Shown here one piece after another: positions 1 through 10,361 of a stretch of DNA of 64,000 nucleotides. The stretch is from Pseudoneurospora amorphoporcata (taxonomy: Eukaryota; Ascomycota; Sordariomycetes; Sordariales; Sordariaceae), in the NCBI GenBank assembly GCA_033297205.1, contig MU859197.1, positions 33,339 to 97,338 of the forward strand. The letters run 5' to 3'. Both the position numbers and the translations under genes were made by a program. Below the pieces are notes generated by a model. It was given only the letters and a program-made list of their open reading frames with translations. It searched no databases and was not told where the DNA came from. The first letter of the stretch is position 1. Each line of letters starts with the position of its first letter.

Positions 1-738
1 AATCTCAACCCGACTGGCACTGGATGATCACTCTCAAAACACAGCTACCTCGAGAGCTATATAGCAGCCCGACTCATCTAGGTCCCAAAAACCGCTCAAA
101 ACCAGGAGTACTGGCAAGCTTCCATGCTCCCTGGATCGAGTTTTTCTCTGCAGCTCGATCTCAGTATCCAAAACACCACGATTCGGTCTCGGCTTTCTCG
201 CCTCCTTCTGTTTCACAGCATCGAAAAAGGCGAGTCCCATGACGATAGTGCTCCTGCGCATCGTCTAGCTAAGACTCCAACGTCTGCAAGAGACCGTGGA
301 TTGGCATTCCCCTGCATCGTCAGGCAAAGGTAATCCAAGACATGGCCTTTGCCATGCCCATACAGCAGACATTGGCTTGTCAACAGTTCGATGAAAGCTT
401 CTCCCGCCATTCAACAAGCCGGGCTGCTGCATCAAGCATGCCTCTCTGGACGGACAACATGCGATAGACGCATGGCAGCAGTCGGGTACATGCATTCGTT
501 CGATTCCCATAGACGAGACCATAGGACGGATCGGACTTTCCGGTGTGTCTCGCACTCTAACCGCACGACACCGGATGGAAGGTAGAAGATGGGAAAGAGA
601 GAAGAGCACCAAGATGAATTTCTAGACTTTTTGGAAGATAAGCTCGCATCAATGCTCCATGCCAAGTCCACCCATGAAACTCCCAAAAAGAAACCGAATA
701 TGGTATTTTCCAAAACTTATAAAATGACCCGCCCAACC
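1..738. other. Left-edge flank without a supported gene
   Basis: This stretch lies beyond the 3' end of the aspartate-semialdehyde dehydrogenase gene. Several short open frames exist on both strands, but none has recognisable protein content, convincing splice sites or a family length. It probably holds the 3' UTR of the minus-strand gene and intergenic DNA. Confidence 0.5.
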
Positions 739-2076
739 TTAGATGAGGCCCTTGAAAATGGCAGCCTCAGCGTTAAGGATGGAGGAACCGGCAGCTCCAA
801 TAACAGCTACGGCCAGGTATTAGCGCATGATTTCAGGAAACATTCGAGGCACAAGACGACTTACTGTTGTGGCTCAAGGCAACAAACTTGATATCGAAGA
901 TGCCGCTCTCGTCCTCTCTGACGCGGCCAACGCTGACAGTGTATCCCTTGCAGAGATCACGGTCAAGACGGGGCTGGGGCCTGTCGGCCTCGTCAAAGAC
1001 CTTGATAGGGGGCTCGGGGGCCGAGGGGCATCCCAGCTTCTGAGCATCGGAAACATAGCTGCGCAGGGCCTCCTTGACCTCCTCGGCGGACGGGGGCGGA
1101 CGCTGGGCGAAGCGCAGCGACACGCAGGCGGTGTGGCCGTCCAAGACAGGGACACGGTTGCAGGCTGCCGACACCCGGAGCTCCTTCTGGTTCTCAAAGG
1201 CAGTGGCATCGGCGTTGAGAGAACCCAGGATCTTTTGGGCCTCGGTCTCCAGCTTGTCCTCCTCGCCCGAAATGAAGGGCACGACATTGTCAATGATGTC
1301 CATGCTGCTGACACCGGGGTATCCAGCACCCGAGACAGCCTGCATGGTGACGACGGATACGGTATCGATCTTGCCGAAGCGTGCCTGGAGGGCGGCAAAG
1401 GGGGCGACGAGGCCAATGACGGCGCAGTTGCTGTTGCATACCAGAAAGCCCTTGTCGAGGCCGAGGGTCTTGCGCTGGTGGGGGATCAGGTCGAGATGGT
1501 TGAGGTTGACAGTTGGGACGACGAGGGGCACGAGGGGGTCGCGTCTGTAGTTCTTTGCGTTGGAAAAGACGGCGATGTTGGCGTGCTGGAACTCCTTCTC
1601 GACGTCGCCGGCGACATCGCTGTCGAGACCGCTGAAGACGATGTCGCAGTCGGCAAACTCGCTGGCCTTGCACTCACGGACGACTAGGTCACCGAACTCG
1701 GGGGAGATGGGGGTGGATTGCTTCCAGCGGACGGCATCGCGGTACTTCTTGCCAGCGGAGCGGGAGGAGGCGCCGACGGCGACGAGCTTCAGGACGGGGT
1801 GGTTCTGGAGCAGCAGGATGAAGCGCTGGCCGACGGAGCCGGTGCAGCCCAAGACACCTGCGGGACGTCATGGGAACGGTTAGTGGTCGGGCCGGTACAG
1901 TATTATTTGGCGTGTGTAAATTGGAGAGCCGGAGCCGGCATGGATCCGTCCCGGGCGGTCTGGAGACGGGGGATTGGGACACATGCTGAACACATGCTGA
2001 AAGTGTCCCTTGAGGAACCTTAAAAGGTGGGGTGTCGCAGAGACTCACCAACGTTTCTGGTAGGGAATTGAGACAT
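739..2076 (-). CDS. HOM2: Aspartate-semialdehyde dehydrogenase (three exons)
   Basis: The enzyme reduces aspartyl phosphate to aspartate semialdehyde with NADPH, the branch step to threonine, methionine and isoleucine, presumably in the cytosol. Exons on the minus strand are 2076-2049, 1857-865 and 806-739; the total of 1089 bases gives 362 residues, the usual length. The ATG at 2076 begins MSQFPTRNVG, and a split glycine codon joins the Rossmann motif VLGCTGSVGQR. The catalytic cysteine lies in NSNC (about residue 154), and the GHTACVSLRF segment supplies the substrate-binding histidine region. The last intron (864-807, donor GTAAGT, acceptor CGTAG) is needed to restore the conserved end TVIGAAGSSILNAE; without it the frame runs on into unrelated sequence. 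The symbol is the yeast name. A CPC1-type site lies 93 bases upstream of the start. Confidence 0.96.
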
Positions 2077-2168
2077 GATGACGAGCTGTGCTTTAAGGTT
2101 GATTCAAAAAGAAATGGGTTCTCTCTGAAAGTTCTTGGGCAGGAAAATTGTTCAGATAGGAAGCCAGG

Positions 2169-2175
2169 TGAGTCA
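2169..2175. promoter_or_regulatory. CPC1/GCN4-type site TGAGTCA
   Basis: TGAGTCA is a perfect match to the TGA(C/G)TCA element bound by the bZIP activator CPC1 (GCN4 in yeast), which induces amino-acid genes on starvation. It lies 93 bases upstream of the ASADH start codon. The match and position are seen; function is inferred. A 7-base motif can occur by chance, but the neighbouring gene is a typical target. Confidence 0.55.
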
Positions 2176-2348
2176 ATGGCGGTCTTTCCTTCCCAGACAA
2201 GGAGGCGGGATCTGCTCGGCAACTTTTTCTCTCATTGCCTCTCACAAATGAGTCGCCATCGGCTCGGCGCCCCGCCACAGGGTTCCCCAAGTCTCCGGCG
2301 ATCGGAGCTGTGATGCACATTGTGTGGGGCCAGACACGGGAGCTCCAA

Positions 2349-2761
2349 GGGTATGATCGGTAGCAACTGGTCCTGGGCCAGTGCCAGCCCGAGCCAGGGA
2401 AAAAGATACCTTCGTGGTTCTGGACTAGAAGGTGGGTTGGTGGGGCGTACCTTGAGGTATCTTGAACTAGTGGTCGAACTGGTCGACAGCGACCAGTTCG
2501 GAATTTCACCAGTATGATGGATTTCACCAGTTATGAATGGGTAAGATCCCTTGAAGCGAGGATTTTGGTTGGTTGAAAGATAGCGTCTTGGCAGGGTACT
2601 TTTTCTTCTCGAGATGGACTTCAAAGTGCTCCACCAAGTCTCCGCTAGCCAGCTGATAGCCAAGATCTAGTGTTGAAAAAGGGAAAGCGCCCTTGAAACA
2701 CCTCCACCTATACTGGTGAACTTCATAACTGGCCCAGGACCAGTTGCTACCGATCATACCC
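2349..2761. repeat. Inverted-repeat element, 34-base perfect arms (candidate MITE)
   Basis: Bases 2349-2382 and 2728-2761 are perfect reverse complements over 34 bases, each starting GGGTATGATCGG from the outside. The element is 413 bases long and has no coding content. The trinucleotide CAA flanks both ends, which could be a target duplication. Inside are further inverted fragments: CCAGTTATGAA near 2528 pairs with 2722-2732, and there is a tight hairpin at 2476-2499. This fits a small non-autonomous DNA transposon in the ASADH/SDR spacer; no second copy is present in the window. Confidence 0.55.
2476..2499. repeat. Perfect 10-bp hairpin inside the element
   Basis: GAACTGGTCG (2476-2485) is followed by ACAG and then its exact complement CGACCAGTTC (2490-2499). 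It sits near the middle of the inverted-repeat element and shares the CTGGTC/GACCAG motif with the outer arms, so it may derive from them. Confidence 0.6.
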
Positions 2762-4777
2762 CAAGCGTGGAACTCGGGGGACTTGTCCAGCACAGTTTTG
2801 TCGCTTTCAGGATAGGAACAGGGCCAAACACATTACCGTTCGTGTCCATCAGGGTCGAATCGTCGCGAGACAGGGTATTCCCCGGGAGGACCTCTACACT
2901 ACTCTGTACCGGTACGGTGTGGTATGGTACCTTACACTAGGTACGTATCGCCGCCGTAGGGCTGGAACCCCCGCCGTCCACATGCTCCATTTTTACGAGT
3001 CACGGACTGTTCTGTTCCTGTTCCCCTCACGCCTTCTGTCCCCTGATATTTACCCATCTCAACGAACATCAACATCCGGTTCAGGAGCCGCGAGTCGCAC
3101 ATCGTTCGTGCAGTGCGCCGCACACCTGTAAAGCTTCACCACAGCAACAACCTCTTCTGGAATGTGTGCTGCATCTGTTCGACGTTGCACAAAATGCTTG
3201 GCCGTTACCATGACCGGCTTTAAGACGACGTCGTTTATAGGTCAGCAGCGCTCTCCACACTAGAAACGACGGAAGAAAGAATGCACAACATCAACGTCCC
3301 CCGTCGTGATCATAACCCAACCACGCTTGGGCAAGGGCTTTCTACAGGCAATCCTTGTTGATCTCACGATAGTAGTGCCAACACTCCCCGCCAATTGTCA
3401 AGCCGCCCTCCCCCTCTCGAGCGACTTGTCAGTGTCCGCTTCAAATTCAGCACAGCACCCGCAGCCAACGATCGTCTTCTGGTGGCTTACCAGATGTGGA
3501 TGGGGAAAAAAGACCATTATATCCTGGATACGCATGGGGTAGCAAATGCCCCATGAGGTTGGCCTCGAATTGCGATTGTTGGGATATTTCCCCACCACGT
3601 TCGATACGTACGGGATCTCCCATGCTTGTCACCCAGCCCTACGTACCCTATCGTTCGCCTGGTCGAGCGGTGAACAGGCCGACTGAGAAATACGACGGCT
3701 GCCTTACCAGGTCACCACCCTTGAAGAAACACCAAGTTTGGCACGATGCCATGTCGCCTTCATTCTACGTCCGAAGCATGGGCATGGAATCTTATCAAGC
3801 TTATGTTTGTTTAACAGACGAGTGTCACAGAGACTACCTGTCCAGCCTAAAGCACTGAGATTCTCCCCGTCAAGCGGAAGGGTACCACCTCTTCATCGCA
3901 CCATGTCCGGAGATCATGTCCACGATGCCTGTCCCATTGGGAAGAGATGCAGTCTTGGCAGTTCCCAATACTCCAACCATTGGATGAAGCCCAGTGACGC
4001 AGCCCCTTCTACGAATGAAGGGAAGCGAGCGGACAACAGCTGCCACTGACATTGTCATGTAACGCGCCTCGACGCCTTGTTGGACCATTGTTGGGAGGAT
4101 GGCTTGCCATGGCGCAAATACCAGCTTTAGCCGCTTGGCTGAAAAGAGCCAGATGATCTCTCCCCTCTCTTCAGCTTCGCCCACTGTTTTATTTGTGATA
4201 AAGTTATCACTTTCGGGTCCCCGGCCTGGTTACTCTTCATCACCAGGTCACAAGATACTGACAGCAACTTCTTGTTCTTCATCTCCTCTTTTGACACCAC
4301 GGCAGTCATTGTAATTCCTAGTCAGGGTGGAGCTCTCAGCATTAAATTCCTACTCGTGTCAAGTTCTCATCTTTTCTTCCCTTTTGCTTTCTTGAATTTC
4401 TTCACCACCCACCAATCACTGAGCTGAAAGAAACACAATTCGACGCCCTCGCTCTTCAGCTCTTCAGCCGCCTTGATCGGTCACAAGCTTTAAGCACACT
4501 AATTGCCTCGGTTGTTAACGACCGTTGATCCATGAAGATCACTTACATTACTTCAAGACCCACTGCTACCTTACCCTTACATGGTTAACGCAAGGAACCT
4601 GCTTGGATAACTTGGTTTCAACCTTCTCAGCAGATTGCTATCAAAGACAAGACCTCTACGCAACGACTTTAGACATTCGAGCAATCATAATTGCCATCTG
4701 AGTTTGTCTCTTCACGCAGCAACTTTCAGGTTGAACGCCATCACCTACCACCGAAACTCGAAGAGAAGCCTGCAATC
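2762..4777. other. Intergenic region upstream of the SDR gene
   Basis: No gene is supported here. Open frames of 100-120 codons occur at 3496-3858 and 3738-4049, but they overlap in different frames and look like chance. The last 500 bases before the SDR start are pyrimidine-rich with CAAC repeats, typical of a fungal 5' leader. Confidence 0.45.
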
Positions 4778-6019
4778 ATGGACAACTCAACAACAACAGA
4801 CGACCTCTCTTGGTCACTTGTCGACACTATCAAGCAATCGCCACCCATCGATGTCACAGCTCCTTACGACACCAAGTCTCTCGCCGGCAAGACCATCCTC
4901 ATCACCGGCGGGGCATCCGGCTTCGGTGCCGCCTTCGCCCGCAAGTGGGCCAAGCACGGCTCCCACATCATCATCGGCGACGTAAACGACTCAGCCGCCG
5001 AGGAGCTCATTACCGAGCTCCGCTCCCTCCCCGGCTCCTCCAAGCATCACTACTACCAGCACTGCGACGTGACCAGTTGGGAAGACCAAGTCTCCCTCTT
5101 TAAGATGGCCGCCCGCGCCAGTCCTACTCGCGGCATCGACGCCGTCGTAGCCGGCGCCGGCATCAGCGAGCACGGGGACGTAGTCTCGGGCGCCCCGGGT
5201 GTCTTCGACAACCCCGCTGGTCTCGACTCCGACTCCGACTCATCGCCTCCCCCACCGCCCCCCTTAAATATCCTAAACGTCAACTTGACAGGCGTCATGT
5301 ACACCACCCACCTCGCCCTCTTCTGGCTTCCCCGCAACGGCGGCGTCTCCCGCCTCGACCTCCTCGATAGTCCTCACCCCAGTGATGGCAACAACCAACC
5401 AATCCCGATCCGTGACCGCCACCTCCTCCTCGTCTCCTCCATCGCCGGCCTTGCGCCCCTCCCCGGCCAAACGGAGTACACAGCCTCCAAGCACGGGGTG
5501 CTCGGTCTCTTCCGCGCCCTTAGGGCAACCTCCTGGGCGAAAGGGATCAGGTGTAACGTTCTTTGTCCGTACTTTGTCGACACGCCTATCGTCCCCTGGC
5601 GCGGCATGGCGCTGTTGGCGGGCGGGCCGAAGGCGCAGATCGAGGATGTGGTGGATGCGGCAACGAGGTTGATGGCTGATGAGGGGGTGGTGGGGAGGGG
5701 GTTGGTTATCGGTGGGAAGCAAAGAGTTATTAGGGGGCGAATTGTCACCGTGGGGGATGCGGGTGCTGAGGGGGAGGTTCTGGAAGAAGGGAATGGGGAA
5801 GGGGGTAGAGGGGGAATTAGAAGTTCGCCAGGGGCGGTGTGGGAGGTGTATGCGCATGACTATGAGATGGTAGAGGTGTTTGTCTATAGGTTTGTCAAGA
5901 TATTGAATATGGTTAGGACGGTTAGAGGGTGGGTGGGGACGTTGAAGGATCTGTGGGGGATTTATTTAGGTAGGAGGGGAGGAGGGAAAGCAATCAAGGC
6001 TAAGAAGGTGGTGGCATGA
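4778..6019 (+). CDS. Short-chain dehydrogenase/reductase (413 aa)
   Basis: This is an NAD(P)-dependent oxidoreductase of the classical SDR family; its substrate cannot be read from sequence. The ATG at 4778 is chosen because conserved sequence follows (MDNSTTTDD); the frame is open 29 codons further up to an ATG at 4691. Seen in order: the nucleotide-binding glycine motif TGGASGFG (residues 43-50), an AGAG motif, a conserved Asn-containing NVNLTG, the catalytic serine in LVSSIAG, and YTASK with the active Tyr and Lys. An acidic/poly-proline insert (SDSDSSPPPPPP) interrupts the domain before NVNLTG. The C-terminal 100 residues after the PYFVDTPI segment are glycine-rich and then hydrophobic/basic (YRFVKILNMV), which could attach the protein to membrane. 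No introns are needed. It most resembles fungal proteins annotated as 15-hydroxyprostaglandin-dehydrogenase-like. Confidence 0.88.
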   Translation: MDNSTTTDDLSWSLVDTIKQSPPIDVTAPYDTKSLAGKTILITGGASGFGAAFARKWAKHGSHIIIGDVNDSAAEELITELRSLPGSSKHHYYQHCDVTSWEDQVSLFKMAARASPTRGIDAVVAGAGISEHGDVVSGAPGVFDNPAGLDSDSDSSPPPPPPLNILNVNLTGVMYTTHLALFWLPRNGGVSRLDLLDSPHPSDGNNQPIPIRDRHLLLVSSIAGLAPLPGQTEYTASKHGVLGLFRALRATSWAKGIRCNVLCPYFVDTPIVPWRGMALLAGGPKAQIEDVVDAATRLMADEGVVGRGLVIGGKQRVIRGRIVTVGDAGAEGEVLEEGNGEGGRGGIRSSPGAVWEVYAHDYEMVEVFVYRFVKILNMVRTVRGWVGTLKDLWGIYLGRRGGGKAIKAKKVVA

Positions 6020-8633
6020 AGGGAAGTGAAGTGATGAAGATTTTCTTGTGACGATGAATCTTAGATTGGGTGGTACGGTCTTATGGTAGGCGATTATGAT
6101 TACCGAGAGTACCTAGAAGAAGTCTTTTCCGTGTGAGTTGTGGGTTTTGTGGGTATGACGAGCGCGAGTGAATGAATGACTTGGTGGGATTCAGGATTCA
6201 GAACTCGACTTATCTGGTCAATCATCAAACTATGCATATAGGAGGCGAAAAAAATATGACGAAGCAGTTGCTGGCAGACAGACCATACAAGCGATCAAGA
6301 AGCATGAAGATTAAGTGAGGGAGGAACAACGACCATTCTTGGATGTCCATATGATTAATCGTTGATGAAGTCTAGAACAGCCAGGTTCTAATGCTATCCA
6401 ACATAATGTGATGGTAATTTGGTCTCGATAAACGGGTTTGGTATTTTATAAGGGCTACTAAAAGAAGATGTGAAAGCAGCAGTCAAAAGTCACACTCAAA
6501 GAGTGTCCATCCAGAGAAAGTGAAAGGATAGAGCCGGAAGGCGCGATGAGCCATAAAAGGAAGGAGTGAAGAGCCACAGAAAAGGGAGAAGTGAAGAGAG
6601 AAAGAAAGAAGGAAGGCGCGAAAGGATAGAGGAAGAAGGGGTGAAGATATGGAGAAGAAAAAAACAAAGAGGCAGCGAACCACGGGGTGGAAATGTAAAA
6701 TACAAAGTGAATTATCGTATCAACGTAATGGTAAGAAGCTTAACTCATGTAGACTTGGATAGTGTTGAATTTCGTCCCCCAACACGTCATGTCACTCATG
6801 GAACCAACATTACGGCTGAAGGTTTTTAAAACAACGGACATCCAGCATATCAATCAGTATCTCTTCCGTAGTATCGAAATGGATACGATGAGACCATTGA
6901 TATATACACTGACTACACGTACTGTCTCTTACAAACAGTTTACCACGAGTGACAGACTCGTATGTTATTATTACATTCTTCGTCATCTGGCACGAAAGCG
7001 ACGGGTAGTAGGTAGTCTATACTATATGTAGCAAATGTATTTTTAAAGTCATGAAATGCTTGTTTGCCAATCGTTAATTTCGCTACCTACGATAAAAATC
7101 TAGGGATACAAAAAATAACCCCCCCCCCCCCCCCCCTCTCTTTCACCAAAAAAAAAAAAAAAAAAGAACAAACCCGACTGACGTGGATAAACACACTCAA
7201 AACAAAACTAGAGTAGAGAAGAAAGAAATACTCGCTTAACAATATGGAATATCGGATATCAAGCAAAAAACAACAGCCCTCCATCAGGCGCAAACTCCAC
7301 CGCTACAACGTTGGGGAGTAAGAACCTGTGTTATCCGTCCCTGTAGAGATGCCGGGACCAAACTAAGGGCCTTCCACAATGGCTCTGTGGATTCATTTGT
7401 GGGGATTTCCGTAACACTCGGCTGAGGTTATCGTGAATGTTGCTGATGTTCGCATGCCACAGCGGGAAGATAACCAGAGGTATTTGTGCAAGGTCGGAAG
7501 AAAGAATGCTGCCGCAACTCGAAATCGCAATCGTTCAAAGAAAGCGATCAAGAAAGGGTATACATTAACATGGCGCCAAGAGGATATTCCATCCAACGCA
7601 AAAGCCAACGATGATAAGATATGTTATGCAAAAACATTTTCCTGTTTGATGTGTATAAGAGGTTTGGTATCATTTCATCCCATGTTCCCAAGTCTTTTGC
7701 CGTTAACCCCGGAGATGTGATCAGCCCAGTTTGTAGATGCGTGCGTGCCCATATATGATATGTGTGAAAGTTTTCTTCTCTTGCGCCATATGATGTCAAA
7801 AGCATCAGGGATTTAATTCCTTTCGTCGCGTATGAGGGCCGCCGTACATACACCAAGATGGTTGAAATGATTGATTTGGAAGACTGCACCATTGTGTGTA
7901 TTTTCTCTTGCACCGCAAGCCCCCTGCATAAATCCCAGTGTGTTTGTATGTGTTGCGATATGCCACAAGCCAAATAACAATAACTCCTACGGACCTCTTG
8001 GGTCCATGTCGCCCATGCTCGTTTCTCTCCCTTGGATGCTGATGATAAACCGATCGTGACGCCGTAGGCCGATGCCAATCCCTAGACTCCACGCACGCTG
8101 GTGTGGCCACGAAAACAGCTCTTGAACCATGGTCGAAGGCCAACAGACGCTCACCCTGAACAAAAGCCAAAAAAGAGACCGGGTAAGCACAAGGGGAATT
8201 CCGGCAAAAAGAGAATCCTCTACGGCTCCAGCGCGTTGGGTGAAAACGCAAAAGAAAAGAAAAAGAAAAACAACGACGACGTTAAATTAAGAGGGAAATC
8301 GTTTCCATGTCGAAAAACAACAGTCATGTGTCCACACGCACCATGCGCCAATGCACGCCATGTCGAAGATGCCAGCCGTATGCAAGCCGTAACCACTGTG
8401 CCTCAAACATCGCCTACCAGCCCCAATCAACACCCCATGTCCATGCCGCTTTTCTTGTCCAACTGATCGGCGTGAGGCAGAGAAGGAAAGATGTGTAAGT
8501 GCAGTAATAATCCAAAACGTGAAATATCCTTTTCTTGAAATACGCAGAAAACAAGGACAACAGATCGGAAATGACGAAGAGATCTGAAAATGCCATCCGG
8601 AAGGGCAAGGACGCCGGCTTCGTATGCGTATTA
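6020..8633. other. Intergenic region between the SDR and Whi3-like genes
   Basis: This convergent spacer of 2.6 kb holds the 3' UTRs of both neighbours. Visible features are a purine-rich stretch at 6560-6665 and a C18 run followed closely by an A18 run (7119-7165). I see no coding content or RNA gene. Confidence 0.45.
7119..7165. repeat. C18 and A18 homopolymer pair
   Basis: A run of 18 C (7119-7136) is followed 11 bases later by 18 A (7148-7165). A similar junction, C12 directly followed by A16, occurs at 22663-22690. Run lengths in draft assemblies are unreliable. Confidence 0.8.
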
Positions 8634-10361
8634 TCATCTTCCCATCATGTATGCCGGGAATTGCGCCTGAGAGTTGCCATTCAGTTGCGAAGAAGGATTG
8701 AAGCTCGAAGCCCAAGGGTTCTGACTCGTGGGGAAGGGGGGCGGGGTATACGCATTGTGTCCGTTGTTCAGCATGTTGGGCGACCCCGAGTACAGTGACC
8801 TGTTCATGCCCAAGCCAGGAGGGGCAGACAATCCTGGAGGAGGTCCACTTGCGGTTGTGAAACCAGTGTTGGGCCCGTGGGGGAAACCGTTCATGCCGTT
8901 CATGGGGCCTGCGCCATTCTGGCCAGGCGCCTGACCGGTGCGAACTCCCAAGGGGTTCTTTGAGAAACTCAATCGCATGCCGCCCTTCCTGCTGTTGCTG
9001 AGCGTATGACCATAAAGCTCGTTAAGGGCCTTGGTGGCAAAAGAAACGTCCTCGAACTCGACAAAGCACATGGGTCCGTTGTGCTTAGTTCTGTAACAAA
9101 GGCGCTTGTATCCCCGCACCTTGGAAAACACGGCCTTGAGTTCTTCCTCCGAGGTGTCGATGGGCAGATTGCCAACATAGAGGGTATTGCAAGGAGGGTT
9201 CATGTCCGCGGGGTTTGCGGGTGGGTGTTGGCGATACGGCTGAGCATGGGGCATCATTGGGACAGGGCCGCCCATCATGTTGGTGGGTGACATAGTAGCA
9301 GAATGCGCTCCCATGCCCCCCATGCTAGACTGGGAGTAGTGCGACATTGATTGCGGCATAGTCGTGGGAACCGATGTGTTTAGCGACAAGTTTGCCATGC
9401 GCGTGATAGGAAGCTGAGATGAGGTGGACCGGCGTTGCTGGGGCCCGCCTTCAGCAAAGCCGCCAATTTCCTTGAGAATCTCGCCCGTTTCGTCATCGTC
9501 TGCGGAATCGTTGTTGATCAAAGTCTTGCCGGTCGCGCGGCTGCCGTCAGTGAGGTAGTTTCCAATCGGCGATTGAGCCGAGAAAAGGTTCTGGTAGTGC
9601 GCAGTAGCCTCAGGGCTGCCCAACTCGGTAGACCCGTACGCAGTGTTAAGGGGCGGCGACATTCGGTCAAGAGATTGGAATGTGCCATTGAATCGCGACA
9701 CTTGTCTCGAAGAGGGCGCCGTCAGGGCTGTCGGCGAAGTAACCGCCGATGTCGCAGCCGAGACCGAGGTGTCAATCGAGAATCTCGCGCTCGAGGATGC
9801 AGAGTCGGACTGAATGATCTCAACAATCATTTCGGCGTCGTTGGTCATATTCGTCTTGCCATTCAGGAGTTGCCTCGTCTCTTGCGCGCCTTCCAAGGTC
9901 TTGAATGTGAGAATCGCGGTTCGGAAACCAGCGTCGTCCGACATATCGGCGGGAAGAAGCTCGGCTTTGACGAGATCCTTAGAGAGGGCCATCATGAGGC
10001 GCAGCTGATCTTCGGTGAAGTTGGCAGGCAACTTGCGGATGCGGGCGACCGAGTAGGTCGGAGAGGGCGTCGTAGAGAACGGAGTTCCGACAGGCTTGGC
10101 AGCGTCGCGATCGAAAGGCTTGCCAGGCGTATAGTAGCCGACCGGAGAGGTCATGTTTTGTCTGTTGTTGAAGGCCTGGGCAGCCTGAGCAGCGGAAGGT
10201 CGCGGTAGGTAGGATGGGGCGGCCATTGTGTTGGTTGTCGTGGTGGACGACGAGAAGGGGCTCGCGCGGTTGGAGGCCAGGGAAGCGAAAGAGTTGGCGT
10301 TGACGGTGACGGAGGAGGTTGCGCCCGGAGCGTTCACGTTCTGACGATAATCCCCGTTCAT
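8634..10361 (-). CDS. whi3: Whi3-like RNA-binding protein, 575 aa
   Basis: Whi3 proteins bind mRNAs such as those of G1 cyclins, form condensates and restrain cell-cycle entry or position nuclear division in hyphae. The single exon starts at the ATG at 10361 (MNGDYRQNVNAPG). A first RRM-like domain spans about residues 103-184 (VARIRKLPANFTEDQL). A canonical RRM spans about 391-468, with RNP2 TLYVGNLP and an RNP1 region MCFVEFED, followed by the family's GGMRLSFSKNPLG. The linker is Ser/Thr/Gln-rich, and the last 100 residues are Gly/Pro/Asn-rich with MMGR at the end, all low complexity of the kind used for phase separation. The leader upstream is long and CT-rich in the mRNA sense, with a possible 5' UTR intron. 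Family identity is firm; the cell-cycle role is inferred from yeast and Ashbya. Confidence 0.9.
   Translation of the reverse strand: MNGDYRQNVNAPGATSSVTVNANSFASLASNRASPFSSSTTTTNTMAAPSYLPRPSAAQAAQAFNNRQNMTSPVGYYTPGKPFDRDAAKPVGTPFSTTPSPTYSVARIRKLPANFTEDQLRLMMALSKDLVKAELLPADMSDDAGFRTAILTFKTLEGAQETRQLLNGKTNMTNDAEMIVEIIQSDSASSSARFSIDTSVSAATSAVTSPTALTAPSSRQVSRFNGTFQSLDRMSPPLNTAYGSTELGSPEATAHYQNLFSAQSPIGNYLTDGSRATGKTLINNDSADDDETGEILKEIGGFAEGGPQQRRSTSSQLPITRMANLSLNTSVPTTMPQSMSHYSQSSMGGMGAHSATMSPTNMMGGPVPMMPHAQPYRQHPPANPADMNPPCNTLYVGNLPIDTSEEELKAVFSKVRGYKRLCYRTKHNGPMCFVEFEDVSFATKALNELYGHTLSNSRKGGMRLSFSKNPLGVRTGQAPGQNGAGPMNGMNGFPHGPNTGFTTASGPPPGLSAPPGLGMNRSLYSGSPNMLNNGHNAYTPPPFPTSQNPWASSFNPSSQLNGNSQAQFPAYMMGR

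Noticed and set aside
473..508. Possible tRNA (A-box-like TGGCAGCAGTCGG and B-box-like GTTCGATTCC)
   Set aside because: The two boxes are only about 12 bases apart, leaving no room for an anticodon arm, and no acceptor stem pairs.
589..891. 100-codon plus-strand ORF with an ATG
   Set aside because: It overlaps the last exon and intron of ASADH on the other strand, has no recognised content and no supporting splice or context signal.
827..1687. 286-codon plus-strand frame opposite ASADH
   Set aside because: Antisense shadow of the dehydrogenase exon with the same repetitive composition; no conserved motif.
3496..3858. 120-codon plus-strand ORF
   Set aside because: Starts with ATG but has unbiased codon choice, overlaps other frames and shows no family or splice evidence.
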